A stretch of DNA of 29,571 bases. It comes from a virus. Positions 16,093 to 25,123 of this stretch are shown here, piece after piece (position 1 is the first letter of the stretch; each line of letters starts with the position of its first letter). Made by a program: the position numbers and the translations under genes. Below the pieces are notes generated by a model. That model was not told the origin of the DNA. It was given only the letters and a program-made list of their open reading frames with translations, and made no database searches. Where the stretch lies: the IMG/VR virus record IMGVR_UViG_3300037674_001397, positions 1 to 29,571 of that record. One strand, 5' to 3'.

Positions 16093-16120
16093 ATGGGCCC
16101 GGTGGTCCGGGTCCATTTTT
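16093..16120 (+). terminator. Rho-independent terminator after SSB
   Basis: A ten-pair stem (16093-16102 with 16107-16116, one G-T pair), mostly G-C, with a TGGT loop, followed directly by TTTTT. It is the clearest terminator in the window. The next gene starts 15 bases later, so read-through or a promoter inside the SSB gene must supply it. Confidence 0.9.
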
Positions 16121-16135
16121 AGATAGGGGAAATTT

Positions 16136-17230
16136 ATGTCCAAAGACATACTGGCTTCAGAACTTGCTGATAGCCTAAATTCAAAATTCAAGGGCCAAAA
16201 GGTTGCATACTTTTTGGATGGTTCTCACGATTCACCAACAGATATTAAAGATTTTATTTCTACTGGTTCATCTATATTAGATTTAGCAATATCAAATAAA
16301 CCAAAGGGTGGAATTGCAGTTGGTAGGATTACAGAAATAAATGGATTAACTTCTACAGGTAAGTCACTCTTAGGTGCTCATATTTTAGCTGAGACGCAAA
16401 AGAGAGATGGAGTTGCAGTTTATATCGATACTGAAACATCAGTTAGTCGACAATTTTTAGAAGCAATTGGTTGTGATGTTGGAAATTTATTATATCTTCA
16501 TATTGAAACCGTAGAAGAAATATTTCAGGCGATTGAAGATATTATCTTAAAAATTAGAGAATCAAATAAAAACAAACATGTTACTATACTTGTAGATAGT
16601 TTAGCCGCAGCTTCAACTAAAGTAGAAATGGAAGCTGATTATGAAAAAGATGGTTGGGCTACTTCTAAAGCAATTATTATTTCTAAAGCAATGCGTAAAA
16701 TCACTCAAATGATAGGACGCAATAAAATTACATTGGTATTTACAAATCAACTTCGTCAAAAAATGGGAGTTATGTTTGGAGATCCTTATACAACAAGTGG
16801 TGGTTTAGCACTGCCATTCCATTCGTCAACTAGAATTAGGTTGAAAAATATGGGACAGATAAAAGATAAGGACGGAAATACAATCGGTGTAAAGTGTAGA
16901 GCACAGGTTATAAAAAATAGAATCGGTCCTCCAATGAGAAATGCAGATTATGATATGTATTTTGATCGTGGAATTGATGATGAAGGTGGGTGGTTACAAG
17001 TTTTAAAAGATTTGGGTATAGCTACCAATAAAGGTGCTTGGTACACTATTGAGTTCAACGGTAAAGAAAAGAAATTCTTGTCTAAAGATTTTGTAAGTCA
17101 ACTTGAAGATAAAAAGTTTAAAGATTTTTTATATGAAAAGATATGTGAAAATAGCATTCTTGAATATGAAAATGAACGTGGAATTGATGATGTTGAATTT
17201 ACCGACGAAGTCATGAACGAAGATGCGTAG
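16136..17230 (+). CDS. uvsX: UvsX/RecA-like recombinase
   Basis: Strand-exchange ATPase for recombination-dependent replication and repair. Walker A is GLTSTGKS at residues 70-77, Walker B is VTILVDSLAA, and a RecA-type loop reads NQLRQKMGVMFGDPYTTSGG, closer to bacterial RecA than T4 UvsX is. The 364-residue length fits the family. The ATG is preceded by AGGGGAA. The acidic C-terminus is typical of both RecA and UvsX. The gene overlaps the exonuclease gene by eight bases. Confidence 0.92.
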   Translation: MSKDILASELADSLNSKFKGQKVAYFLDGSHDSPTDIKDFISTGSSILDLAISNKPKGGIAVGRITEINGLTSTGKSLLGAHILAETQKRDGVAVYIDTETSVSRQFLEAIGCDVGNLLYLHIETVEEIFQAIEDIILKIRESNKNKHVTILVDSLAAASTKVEMEADYEKDGWATSKAIIISKAMRKITQMIGRNKITLVFTNQLRQKMGVMFGDPYTTSGGLALPFHSSTRIRLKNMGQIKDKDGNTIGVKCRAQVIKNRIGPPMRNADYDMYFDRGIDDEGGWLQVLKDLGIATNKGAWYTIEFNGKEKKFLSKDFVSQLEDKKFKDFLYEKICENSILEYENERGIDDVEFTDEVMNEDA

Positions 17231-18239
17231 CAATTACGCACAAATTTTAGACCAACTCAAAGACAACGTATCAAAGCCACAAAGTGTTAATGATCATGTC
17301 TTAATTGTAGACGGTCTAAATAACTTCATTAGAGCTTGGTCTGCTTCCCCTGCGACTAATTCTGATGGAGTTCATATCGGTGGAATGATAGGGTTTTTAC
17401 AAAGCGTCGGCTTAGCAGTAAGAACCCTTCTTCCAACGAGAGTTATAATAGTATTTGATGGTGCAGGTGGTTCTCAAAGAAGACGTAAAATTTACAGTGA
17501 ATATAAGGGAAATCGTAAACCACCAAAACGTCCTCATAGATTTCAGGGTATGGATGGAGAAAATGATGCTACAAGTATGCGCAGACAAATTAATAGATTG
17601 GCTCAATATTTGTTATTGCTTCCAGTAAACACAATTTCAATTGAAAAGATAGAGGCTGATGATAGTATAGGTTATATTACTACTAAATTATTACCGGATT
17701 CTAAGATTTCTATTATGTCTTCTGATAAGGATTTTTTACAACTGGTAAATGATAAGGTTTCAGTATGGTCTCCAACAAAAAAGATATTATACGATAGAAC
17801 AAGAGTAGAAGAAGAATTCGAAATGCCTCCAGAAAATATGATTTATTACAGAATAGTAGATGGTGATAAGTCAGATAATATACCAGGAATTAGAGGATTT
17901 GCTCTTAAAACTATTTTGAAAAAAAATCCATTTTTGAAAAGTGAGAAGATAAGTAATATAGAAGAATATATACAAAGGTCAGGTTTTGATAGTTATGAAG
18001 ATTTACTACGTAGAAATTACACATTGATGCAATTGGATGATGTGAATATTTCTGGTAGTGCTAAATTAAAAATACTGGATGTAGTTAATTTGCTCCCTCA
18101 TAGGTTGATAAAATACAAGATTCATAGGTTGTTTTTAGAAGATAAAATAAATCAAGCTATTAGAAATCCTGATGTATGGTTACAAAATACGTTTAATAGG
18201 TTAGACATGGTTATTGAAAATGACTCCTCCAATAAGTGA
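17223..18239 (+). CDS. 5'-3' exonuclease / RNase H (T4 rnh-like flap nuclease)
   Basis: A PIN/FEN-type nuclease that removes RNA primers and 5' flaps during lagging-strand synthesis. Acidic metal-binding motifs appear in order: VLIVDGLNNF (near residue 30), VIIVFDGAGGSQRRR with KGNRKPP, KIEADDSIGYI, SSDKDFLQLV and DGDKSDNIPGIRGF, the last being the helix-hairpin-helix entry. The length of 338 residues is close to T4 RNase H. It begins inside the end of uvsX and stops at a TGA that lies inside the start of the helicase gene. Confidence 0.88.
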   Translation: MRSNYAQILDQLKDNVSKPQSVNDHVLIVDGLNNFIRAWSASPATNSDGVHIGGMIGFLQSVGLAVRTLLPTRVIIVFDGAGGSQRRRKIYSEYKGNRKPPKRPHRFQGMDGENDATSMRRQINRLAQYLLLLPVNTISIEKIEADDSIGYITTKLLPDSKISIMSSDKDFLQLVNDKVSVWSPTKKILYDRTRVEEEFEMPPENMIYYRIVDGDKSDNIPGIRGFALKTILKKNPFLKSEKISNIEEYIQRSGFDSYEDLLRRNYTLMQLDDVNISGSAKLKILDVVNLLPHRLIKYKIHRLFLEDKINQAIRNPDVWLQNTFNRLDMVIENDSSNK

Positions 18240-19596
18240 TTCATTAACAAAATACGGAAGTAGTTTCCAAACTAAGATTATTACAAGTCTTTTAGTTAAG
18301 GAAGAATTTATTCAAACAATATATGATTTAATTCAACCTGAACAATTAGATACAGAAAGTAAGCAATGGTTAGTTAGAGAAATAAAGGCATATTTTTATG
18401 AGTATAAGGTTTTACCAACATTAGATTCTTTAAAGGTAAAGATTACTCCAATAACAAATGAAATATTAAAAGAATCAATTGTTGATGAATTACGTGAGGT
18501 AATGAAATATGTTGAAGCTACTGATTTAGATTTTATTCAAAATGAAACTATACAATTCTGTAAAAATCAAGCATTAAAGAGTGCAATTGTACAGTCTGTA
18601 GACCTCCTTCAACGGGGAGAATATGACAACATCAAAAGAATTATAGACAATGCTATGAGAGCTGGTACCAGAAGGGATATAGGTTTAGAATATGTTAAGG
18701 ATTTTGATACAATTATAGATCAAGTTGCTAGAGACACAGTTAGTACTGGTTTTATGGCAGTAGATGAAATAACCGATGGTGGATTGGCTGGTGGAGAACT
18801 TGGAATTGTTGTTGCTCCATCTGGTATTGGTAAGAGTTGGGTTTTACAGGCTTTAGGTGCCAATGCTTTAAGAGCTGGAATGAATGTAATGCACTACACT
18901 TTAGAATTAAATCAAGCCTATGTTGGACTGAGATACGGTGCTATATTTTCTAAGATTGAAACTTCTATGATACCAGATAAGCGAGATAAAGTAAAGAAAA
19001 TGATAGAGGACCAATGTAAGGGTGAACTATTAATAAAATATTATCCATCGAAAGCAGCTAGTGTACAGACTATTTATACACATTTAAAAACCGTTGAATT
19101 AATGGGTCATTCCCCAGATATAATTTTGTTAGATTATGCTGATTTGTTAACTGATACATCAGGAATTGGAGAGTTACGACATCAATTGGGAAACATATAT
19201 GAAGAATTACGTGGACTAAGTGGTGAGTTTGGAATTCCAGTATGGACGGCATCTCAATCAAATAGGTCAAGTTTGGAAGAAAACGTTATTGGTGCAGAAA
19301 AAATTGCAGAATCGTACAGTAAGGTCATGACGGCTGACTTTGTAATGAGTTTATCTCGAAAAATTGAAGATAAGGTTGCTAATACTGGACGTATACACAT
19401 AATTAAGAACAGGTTCGGACCGGATGGATTAACTTTTCCCACTACTATGAATACAGCCATCGGTCAAATAGAAGTGTATGAATCGGGAACCTCCAGTGGA
19501 ATGACCGTCCAAAACAGGATGGATAATGGAAACGAATATGTCAGAAAATTGCTTAAAAAGCGCTACGATGAATTTGAAACTCAGCAATCGGATTAA
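18220..19596 (+). CDS. Replicative DNA helicase (DnaB/T4 gp41-like)
   Basis: Hexameric 5'-3' helicase of the phage replisome. The N-terminal 150 residues are helical, as in DnaB-type proteins. The RecA-like core has Walker A PSGIGKS at residues 200-206 and Walker B DIILLDYADLL, followed by WTASQSNRSS, the sensor-type motif of this family. I chose ATG 18220; a TTG at 18214 in the same frame is also possible and would add two residues. The gene overlaps the exonuclease by 20 bases, so the two are coupled. No primase is seen in the window. Confidence 0.88.
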   Translation: MTPPISDSLTKYGSSFQTKIITSLLVKEEFIQTIYDLIQPEQLDTESKQWLVREIKAYFYEYKVLPTLDSLKVKITPITNEILKESIVDELREVMKYVEATDLDFIQNETIQFCKNQALKSAIVQSVDLLQRGEYDNIKRIIDNAMRAGTRRDIGLEYVKDFDTIIDQVARDTVSTGFMAVDEITDGGLAGGELGIVVAPSGIGKSWVLQALGANALRAGMNVMHYTLELNQAYVGLRYGAIFSKIETSMIPDKRDKVKKMIEDQCKGELLIKYYPSKAASVQTIYTHLKTVELMGHSPDIILLDYADLLTDTSGIGELRHQLGNIYEELRGLSGEFGIPVWTASQSNRSSLEENVIGAEKIAESYSKVMTADFVMSLSRKIEDKVANTGRIHIIKNRFGPDGLTFPTTMNTAIGQIEVYESGTSSGMTVQNRMDNGNEYVRKLLKKRYDEFETQQSD

Positions 19597-19611
19597 TTTA
19601 TAGGAGTTATA

Positions 19612-21585
19612 ATGGCCGAGCCATTTGTTTTATCAGAAGGATTTATAAAGAAATATAAATTAAAAAAACCACCATTTGGGTTTAATGGTCTTGGGGAATT
19701 AGTTTATATGCGAACATATTCTAGAATTAAAAAAGACGGTAAAAATGAAATGTGGTGGGAAACTGTCCGAAGAGTTGTAGAAGGCACATATACCATGCAA
19801 AAAAATCATATTGATAGTTATCAGCTTGGATGGAATCCATGGCAAGCGCAGAGATCAGCTCAAGAAATGTATGATAGAATGTTTAATATGAAGTTCTTAC
19901 CACCTGGTCGTGGATTGTGGGCGATGGGTACTTCTATTACATCTGAAAGAGGTTTATACGCTGCATTAAATAATTGTGCATTTGTTTCAACTGCTACTAT
20001 AAAGGATGATTACGCAAAACCATTTACTTTTTTAATGGACGCAAGCATGTTGGGTGTAGGAGTTGGTTTTGATACAAAGGGTGCAGATCAAATTTTAGTT
20101 AAAGGTCCAAATAAAGATAGGACCGATGATGAATACATAATACCAGATACTAGAGAGGGCTGGGTTGAATCATTAAGATTATTGATGGAGAGTTACTTTC
20201 ATGCGACTGCTCCTATGGAATTTGATTATTCAAAAATTAGATCAGAAGGCGAACCAATAAGGGGTTTTGGTGGAGTTTCAAGCGGTCCTGAGCCGCTTAT
20301 AGAATTACATGAAACAGTTAGAAAGGTTTTAGATTCACAATTAGGTGAACCAATTTCAGTTACAACAATCGTAGATGTAATGAATCTCATTGGTAAATGC
20401 GTAGTAGCGGGAAATGTTCGTAGAACTGCTGAAATAGTTTTTGGTGACCCGAACTCAGATGAATATTTAGATTTAAAAAATTATGATGTCAATCCACACA
20501 GGGAACAATATGGTTGGACTTCAAATAATTCAGTATATGCAGAATTAGGTATGGATTATACGGAAACGTGTGCACGTATTATAAAAAATGGAGAACCTGG
20601 ATTTGCATGGTTAAAAAATATGAAAAAGTATTCTCGTATGAAAAATGGCGGAGATAACAAAGATCATAGAGCATCTGGTGGAAATCCATGTTTAGAACAA
20701 ACGTTAGAATCGTATGAGTTATGTTGTCTTGTAGAAACATTTCCAAACAATCATGATTCATTAGATGATTATAAACGGACATTAAAATATGCATATTTAT
20801 ATGCCAAAACAGTAACACTTGGTAAAACTCATTGGTCAGAAACAAATAGAGTTATGTTAAGAAATAGACGAATTGGATGTTCAGTAAGTGGTGTTGCACA
20901 ATTTATTACCAACAGAGGATTAGATACACTAAAGAGGTGGCTAAATAAAGGATATGACGTAATACAGGAGTGGGATTGTATGTATTCAGATTGGTTTGCA
21001 ATTCCTAAATCAATAAAAACTACTTCAGTAAAACCTTCAGGTACAGTTTCATTATTAGCAGGAGCGACTCCAGGATTACATTACCCTGAGAGTCGTTTTT
21101 ATATTAGACGGGTACGGTTGGCTAAAAATTCAGATTTATTAGAACCATTGAAAAAAGCAAATTATAATATTGAACCAGCTTTTGGATCTGAAAGATCGAC
21201 GGTTGTTGTTGAAGTACCCATAGATTGTGGAGATGGTATAAGAACGGCTCCAGAATTAACAGTATGGGAACAATTCAGTTTAGCCGCGTTTTTACAACGA
21301 CATTGGGCAGATAACCAAGTAAGTTGTACTGTAACGTTTGATCCAGAAACAGAAGGAAATCAATTACCAGCTGTGTTAAATTATTTTCAATATCATTTAA
21401 AGGGTATAAGCATGCTTCCAAGGTTAGATACTGGAGCATATAAACAAATGCCTTATGAATCAATTGATGAAAAAACATATAAGAAAATGTTATTAAAATT
21501 AAAAAAATTAAGTTTTCGAAAGGTTAAAGGAAACGAAGCCATTGTTGAACGATTTTGCGATGGTGATGTTTGCGAGGTCTTATAA
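19612..21585 (+). CDS. nrdJ: Adenosylcobalamin-dependent (class II) ribonucleotide reductase, monomeric type
   Basis: Makes deoxynucleotides from ribonucleotides, using adenosylcobalamin (B12) to form the radical. Seen: LPPGRGLWAMGT near 97; a first redox Cys at 122 (NNCAF); NPCLEQTLESYELC at 358-371, holding the radical Cys 360 and Glu 362; KPSGTVSLLAGATPGLH, the phosphate-binding loop; and a C-terminal Cys pair CDGDVC at 649-654 that re-reduces the enzyme. NPCxEQ and the 657-residue length fit the monomeric triphosphate reductase type. TAGGAG precedes the ATG by a normal distance. A class II enzyme needs no oxygen and no second subunit but ties the phage to the host's B12 supply. Confidence 0.9.
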   Translation: MAEPFVLSEGFIKKYKLKKPPFGFNGLGELVYMRTYSRIKKDGKNEMWWETVRRVVEGTYTMQKNHIDSYQLGWNPWQAQRSAQEMYDRMFNMKFLPPGRGLWAMGTSITSERGLYAALNNCAFVSTATIKDDYAKPFTFLMDASMLGVGVGFDTKGADQILVKGPNKDRTDDEYIIPDTREGWVESLRLLMESYFHATAPMEFDYSKIRSEGEPIRGFGGVSSGPEPLIELHETVRKVLDSQLGEPISVTTIVDVMNLIGKCVVAGNVRRTAEIVFGDPNSDEYLDLKNYDVNPHREQYGWTSNNSVYAELGMDYTETCARIIKNGEPGFAWLKNMKKYSRMKNGGDNKDHRASGGNPCLEQTLESYELCCLVETFPNNHDSLDDYKRTLKYAYLYAKTVTLGKTHWSETNRVMLRNRRIGCSVSGVAQFITNRGLDTLKRWLNKGYDVIQEWDCMYSDWFAIPKSIKTTSVKPSGTVSLLAGATPGLHYPESRFYIRRVRLAKNSDLLEPLKKANYNIEPAFGSERSTVVVEVPIDCGDGIRTAPELTVWEQFSLAAFLQRHWADNQVSCTVTFDPETEGNQLPAVLNYFQYHLKGISMLPRLDTGAYKQMPYESIDEKTYKKMLLKLKKLSFRKVKGNEAIVERFCDGDVCEVL

Positions 21586-21616
21586 TAAAATTCACATACA
21601 AAGCGGACAGGCAGTT

Positions 21617-21657
21617 GACGCACCTGTGGAAAAATGCGTCTTAACTTCGTTAACGAA
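21617..21657 (+). other. Two inverted repeats before the TonB receptor gene
   Basis: In the 94-base gap, GACGCA (21617-21622) pairs with TGCGTC (21635-21640), and a 12-base palindrome TTCGTTAACGAA lies at 21646-21657. TTGACG at 21615-21620 could be a -35 box, but I see no good -10 box. The palindrome may be an operator or a small hairpin in the leader. No cobalamin riboswitch landmark is present. Confidence 0.35.
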
Positions 21658-21679
21658 CGGAAAAAGAAGGAGAACGTTT

Positions 21680-24409
21680 ATGAAACGTAATCTAATAGTA
21701 TCACTTATGATGATGACTGGATTGTTTGCTCAATCTGTTGTTGGAGTTGTAACTGATGCGAACTCAAATCCATTGGCTGGAGCAAACGTAGTAGTCGAGG
21801 GTACAGATAACGGTGGTGTAACCGATGTAGATGGAAAATACACCATTGATGTAGGTGCTTCTGGCGACTACGATTTAACTGCTTCATTCATTGGATATTC
21901 AACAGTAACTAATGCAGTTACCGTTGATGACATAGTTGGAACAGTTAATTTCCTGTTGGAAATTGACGCTGTTTCAATGTCAGCATTGGAAGTCTTGGCT
22001 TCTAGGGCTGACGAAAATACACCGGTTGCATATACTACCGTGGGTAAAGAGGAAATGGAAATGAGACTAGGTTCTCAAGACATTCCAATGTCTCTTAATA
22101 TGACACCTAGTGTCTATGCTACTCAACAAGGTGGTGGTGCGGGCGATGCTCGTATAAATGTGAGAGGTTTTAATCAGCGAAATGTTGCGGTTATGATCAA
22201 CGGTGTTCCACAAAATGATATGGAAAATGGTTGGGTTTACTGGTCTAATTGGGATGGAGTTGCAGACGCAGCGCATTCAATTCAGATGCAAAGAGGTTTG
22301 TCTGCAGTAAATTTAGCTACCCCTTCCATTGGTGGAACTATGAACATCTTAACCGATCCTGCATCCCATGATAAGGGAGGCAAGTTCAAACAAGAAGCTG
22401 GTGAAGGTGGTTTTTTAAAGACTACCCTTAATTACAACTCTGGTCTTATTGATGATAAGTTAGCTATAAGCGGAACAATCGTACGTAAGACTGGTGATGG
22501 GATTGTTGATGGTACTTGGACAGATGCGTGGGCATATTACTTAGGTAGTAGCTACCAGATGAACGAAGATCATCGACTAGAACTGTACGCGATAGGTGCA
22601 CCACAACGACATGGTCACAACCTATACAAACAGAATATTGCTACTTATTCTCAAGAGTTAGCTGGAAGTATCGATGGATATGATGCTACCGCTTTCGCAG
22701 AAGGTGAGAAATTCGAGCATGAAGCTGGTAGGTTGTTCAACCAAAACGTGGCACCAGTCGATGCATCATATAGTGGACAACAGTATTACTATATGTACGG
22801 TGCAAAGACTGTTGATAGGCACGATCCAAATTCTCTAAATGAAAGAGAGAATTTTTTCCATAAGCCTTTAGTCAACTTAAACCATTTTTGGTCGATAAGT
22901 GATGACGCAAGGTTAAGTTCAGTAGCATATTGGAGCGGTGGTTCCGGTGGTGGTACAGGAACTTATGGTAGCGTAAGTAGATTCCCTGCGGTAGAAGACA
23001 ATGCTTGGTACGCAAGCTCTCCGTGGACTTGGGACTGGAATGGCGAAATTGCTCAAAACTCAGCAAACGTTGATTCAGCTTGGTCTGATACAGAGAACAG
23101 GTCAACAGGCATACTTCGTAACAGTATCAATCGTCAGAATACTTACGGCTTGATTTCTAAACTAAGTTACGATGTTAGTGACGAGTTAGAAATCCAAGTG
23201 GGTATTGACTGGAGAGCTGCCGGTATAGAACACGCACGTGAAGTCCGTGATCTACTCGGTGGTGATTACTATGTAGACTATGCTGATGATAACTTTGAAG
23301 ACGGTAAAGTTGTTAAGTTAGGTGATGAGATCGCCTATCATAATGAGACTACTGTTGATTGGTTTGGTACATTTGCACAGGGTAAGTACACGACTGATAA
23401 GTTTAATGTATATGGTATGGGCGGTTTGTCCACAATCAAATACTCTTATCAGGATCACTTCACTGTTGCAGATGAGAAGATCGAAGCAGATGCTATTACA
23501 ACTTTTCAATTGAAAGGTGGAGGGGTGTATAACCTCGACGATAGAATGTCAGCATTCGTAAATGCTGGATACGTTCAGAAACCGCCTATCATGGATAATG
23601 TAATCTACTACGATGGAACAGTTTCATCAGATCCAGACAATGAGAAGTATCAAAGCTTCGAATTTGGTGGTAAGTACAATAGCGACAAAGTTAATGTCAA
23701 GCTAAGTTCATATAATACTAAGTGGATTGACAGAAACATTGTTAAAAATGTATCTACCGGACAAGGTGATAGTGGTGATACTGATCTTATCTTCCTGCGT
23801 GGTGTTAAACAAGATCACAGCGGTTGGGAAGTTGAAGGTAAAGTAGCACTTCATGACATGGTTGATCTAGATCTTGTACTCAGTAAAGGCAAATGGGAAT
23901 TTGTTGATGATGCAGAAGGTTCATACGAAGAGCAAGAGTTTAATGAAAACGGTGAAGTCATTGGTATGATGTCAACCGATTACGCATACGCTCTTAAGGG
24001 ACTTATGGTTGGTGATATGCCACAAACAGCTTATGCTGGTGGTTTAACAGTAAAGCCAATGGCAGGTCTAGAGATACAAGGACTATACAGAATGTATGAT
24101 GACAATTATGCAGATTGGAGTCCTGATTCACGTGAGATCGATGGTGATGCAGATAGAGATCAAGTTTGGAAAGCTCCAGGGTACGGAAGATTAGATCTTC
24201 ATGCCTCATACAGGCTTCCAAAAATTGCTGGTCTTGATATGACAATATCAGCACATGTTTTCAATGCATTGGATGAAGTATATGTTCAGGATGCAGTTGA
24301 TAACAGTCAGTACAATGGGTTTGGTGATAAAATGCACCTAGCTCATAACGCGGAAGTATTTCTTGGGACACCAAGATACGCTAACGTAGGAATTTCAGTT
24401 AACTTTTAG
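21680..24409 (+). CDS. TonB-dependent outer-membrane receptor with carboxypeptidase-regulatory-like domain
   Basis: Outer-membrane active transporter driven by TonB. I place the start at ATG 21680: AGAAGGAGA lies just before it, and it gives a proper signal peptide, MKRNLIVSLMMMTGLFAQS, that the longer frame would bury. Then a carboxypeptidase-regulatory-like domain (about 20-105: VVGVVTDANSNPLAGANVVV, DVDGKYTIDV), a plug domain (about 120-235, with RINVRGFNQRNVAVMINGVP and TPSIGGTMNIL), and a barrel ending in ANVGISVNF with the aromatic C-terminus of outer-membrane proteins. The length of 909 residues is full. The form is that of Bacteroidota/Marinimicrobiota receptors. Base use differs from its neighbours (more G+C, CGT Arg codons), suggesting recent gain from a host. 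Substrate unknown. Confidence 0.9.
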   Translation: MKRNLIVSLMMMTGLFAQSVVGVVTDANSNPLAGANVVVEGTDNGGVTDVDGKYTIDVGASGDYDLTASFIGYSTVTNAVTVDDIVGTVNFLLEIDAVSMSALEVLASRADENTPVAYTTVGKEEMEMRLGSQDIPMSLNMTPSVYATQQGGGAGDARINVRGFNQRNVAVMINGVPQNDMENGWVYWSNWDGVADAAHSIQMQRGLSAVNLATPSIGGTMNILTDPASHDKGGKFKQEAGEGGFLKTTLNYNSGLIDDKLAISGTIVRKTGDGIVDGTWTDAWAYYLGSSYQMNEDHRLELYAIGAPQRHGHNLYKQNIATYSQELAGSIDGYDATAFAEGEKFEHEAGRLFNQNVAPVDASYSGQQYYYMYGAKTVDRHDPNSLNERENFFHKPLVNLNHFWSISDDARLSSVAYWSGGSGGGTGTYGSVSRFPAVEDNAWYASSPWTWDWNGEIAQNSANVDSAWSDTENRSTGILRNSINRQNTYGLISKLSYDVSDELEIQVGIDWRAAGIEHAREVRDLLGGDYYVDYADDNFEDGKVVKLGDEIAYHNETTVDWFGTFAQGKYTTDKFNVYGMGGLSTIKYSYQDHFTVADEKIEADAITTFQLKGGGVYNLDDRMSAFVNAGYVQKPPIMDNVIYYDGTVSSDPDNEKYQSFEFGGKYNSDKVNVKLSSYNTKWIDRNIVKNVSTGQGDSGDTDLIFLRGVKQDHSGWEVEGKVALHDMVDLDLVLSKGKWEFVDDAEGSYEEQEFNENGEVIGMMSTDYAYALKGLMVGDMPQTAYAGGLTVKPMAGLEIQGLYRMYDDNYADWSPDSREIDGDADRDQVWKAPGYGRLDLHASYRLPKIAGLDMTISAHVFNALDEVYVQDAVDNSQYNGFGDKMHLAHNAEVFLGTPRYANVGISVNF

Positions 24410-24418
24410 TTGAGATTA

Positions 24419-24491
24419 GGGGCTGTAGCTCATTTGGGAGAGCGCCGCACTTGCACTGCGGAGGTAGTAGGTTCGATCCCTATCAGCTCCA
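24419..24491 (+). tRNA. tRNA-Ala(UGC)
   Basis: A full cloverleaf of 73 bases: acceptor GGGGCTG pairing with CAGCTCC, D-arm GCTC/GAGC, anticodon stem CCGCA/TGCGG around loop CTTGCAC (anticodon TGC), T-loop TTCGATC, discriminator A. The CCA end is not encoded. It starts nine bases after the receptor stop codon. Confidence 0.95.
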
Positions 24492-24496
24492 CTATT

Positions 24497-24568
24497 GACC
24501 CCGTCGTCTAGTGGTTAGGACATCAGGTTTTCATCCTGGGAACAGCAGTTCGATTCTGCTCGGGGTTA
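24497..24568 (+). tRNA. tRNA-Glu(UUC)
   Basis: A full cloverleaf of 72 bases: acceptor GACCCCG with CGGGGTT, D-arm GTC/GAC, anticodon stem TCAGG/CCTGG around TTTTCAT (anticodon TTC), T-arm AGCAG/CTGCT with loop TTCGATT, discriminator A. CCA is not encoded. It lies five bases after tRNA-Ala. GAA and GAG are frequent in the phage genes, which fits a supply role. Confidence 0.95.
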
Positions 24569-24577
24569 CAAAAAAAG

Positions 24578-24611
24578 TTATAAAAAGTGAAAAAAAGCAT
24601 GTACTTATATA
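24578..24611 (+). promoter_or_regulatory. Possible promoter after the tRNAs
   Basis: TTATAAAAA at 24578-24586 and TATATA at 24606-24611 repeat two elements of the promoters at 14539 and 15202, but they are 28 bases apart instead of 35 and no good -35 box is seen. It would drive the nucleotide-metabolism operon. Confidence 0.35.
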
Positions 24612-24635
24612 GTAAAAAAGGTGTATATTCTTAGT

Positions 24636-25115
24636 ATGGAAAAGATAGTTATATTTGATTTAGATGGAACTCTTGCAATTATCGATAGACGAATGCAATT
24701 GGCTACCGGTGGTAAGAGTACCGAATCTGATTACAAGAAAATAAATTGGGATGTGTTACACGATCCAGCTAACGTTCAACTTGATGTACCTAATGTACCA
24801 ATTGTAAAAATTTGTCAGTTATTTGCAGAAAATGGTTACACTATTTACATTTTTTCTGGAAGATCTGATAGAACCGAAAGAACTACTAGATCTTGGTTAG
24901 CACATAATCGTATACCATTTCATAAATTGGTTATGAGACCGCATACTAAACAAGAGATGTATACCCCAGATGAGGTGTTAAAGAAGCGTATGTTAGATAA
25001 ACATATAGCGGATAAAAATGATGTTTTATGTGTATATGATGACAGACAAAAGGTAGTAGATATGTGGAGAAGTGAAGGATTGCTTTGTTGTCAGGTTGCA
25101 CCCGGTAATTTTTAG
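24636..25115 (+). CDS. HAD-family phosphatase, polynucleotide 3'-phosphatase-like
   Basis: A 159-residue HAD hydrolase. Motif I is FDLDGTL near residue 6, motif II is FSGRSD, motif III is a Lys around KKRMLDK and motif IV is YDDRQKVVDMW. This spacing is that of the C-terminal phosphatase domain of T4 polynucleotide kinase, which removes 3' phosphates from RNA or DNA; there is no kinase domain here. A small nucleotide phosphatase is the alternative, and the nucleotide operon around it would suit that. I prefer ATG 24636 over the GTG at 24621, as it gives a normal HAD N-terminus. Confidence 0.75.
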   Translation: MEKIVIFDLDGTLAIIDRRMQLATGGKSTESDYKKINWDVLHDPANVQLDVPNVPIVKICQLFAENGYTIYIFSGRSDRTERTTRSWLAHNRIPFHKLVMRPHTKQEMYTPDEVLKKRMLDKHIADKNDVLCVYDDRQKVVDMWRSEGLLCCQVAPGNF

Positions 25116-25123
25116 GAGAAGCT

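Noticed and set aside
12946-18239. Recoded genetic code (TGA as Trp or Gly)
   Set aside because: Genes at 10240-12948 and 17223-18239 end at TGA at the expected place, and no other real gene has in-frame TGA.
21586-21679. Cobalamin riboswitch before the receptor
   Set aside because: The gap is only 94 bases and lacks the B12 box; a cobalamin riboswitch is about twice as long.
21542-21679. Longer N-terminus for the TonB receptor (from 21542)
   Set aside because: It would overlap the reductase gene and put 46 hydrophilic residues before a clear signal peptide; the strong ribosome site precedes 21680.
24419-24568. tRNA genes as a phage attachment site or a prophage border
   Set aside because: Phage genes lie on both sides, no integrase is seen and no repeat of a tRNA end occurs in the window. 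These look like phage-borne tRNAs.
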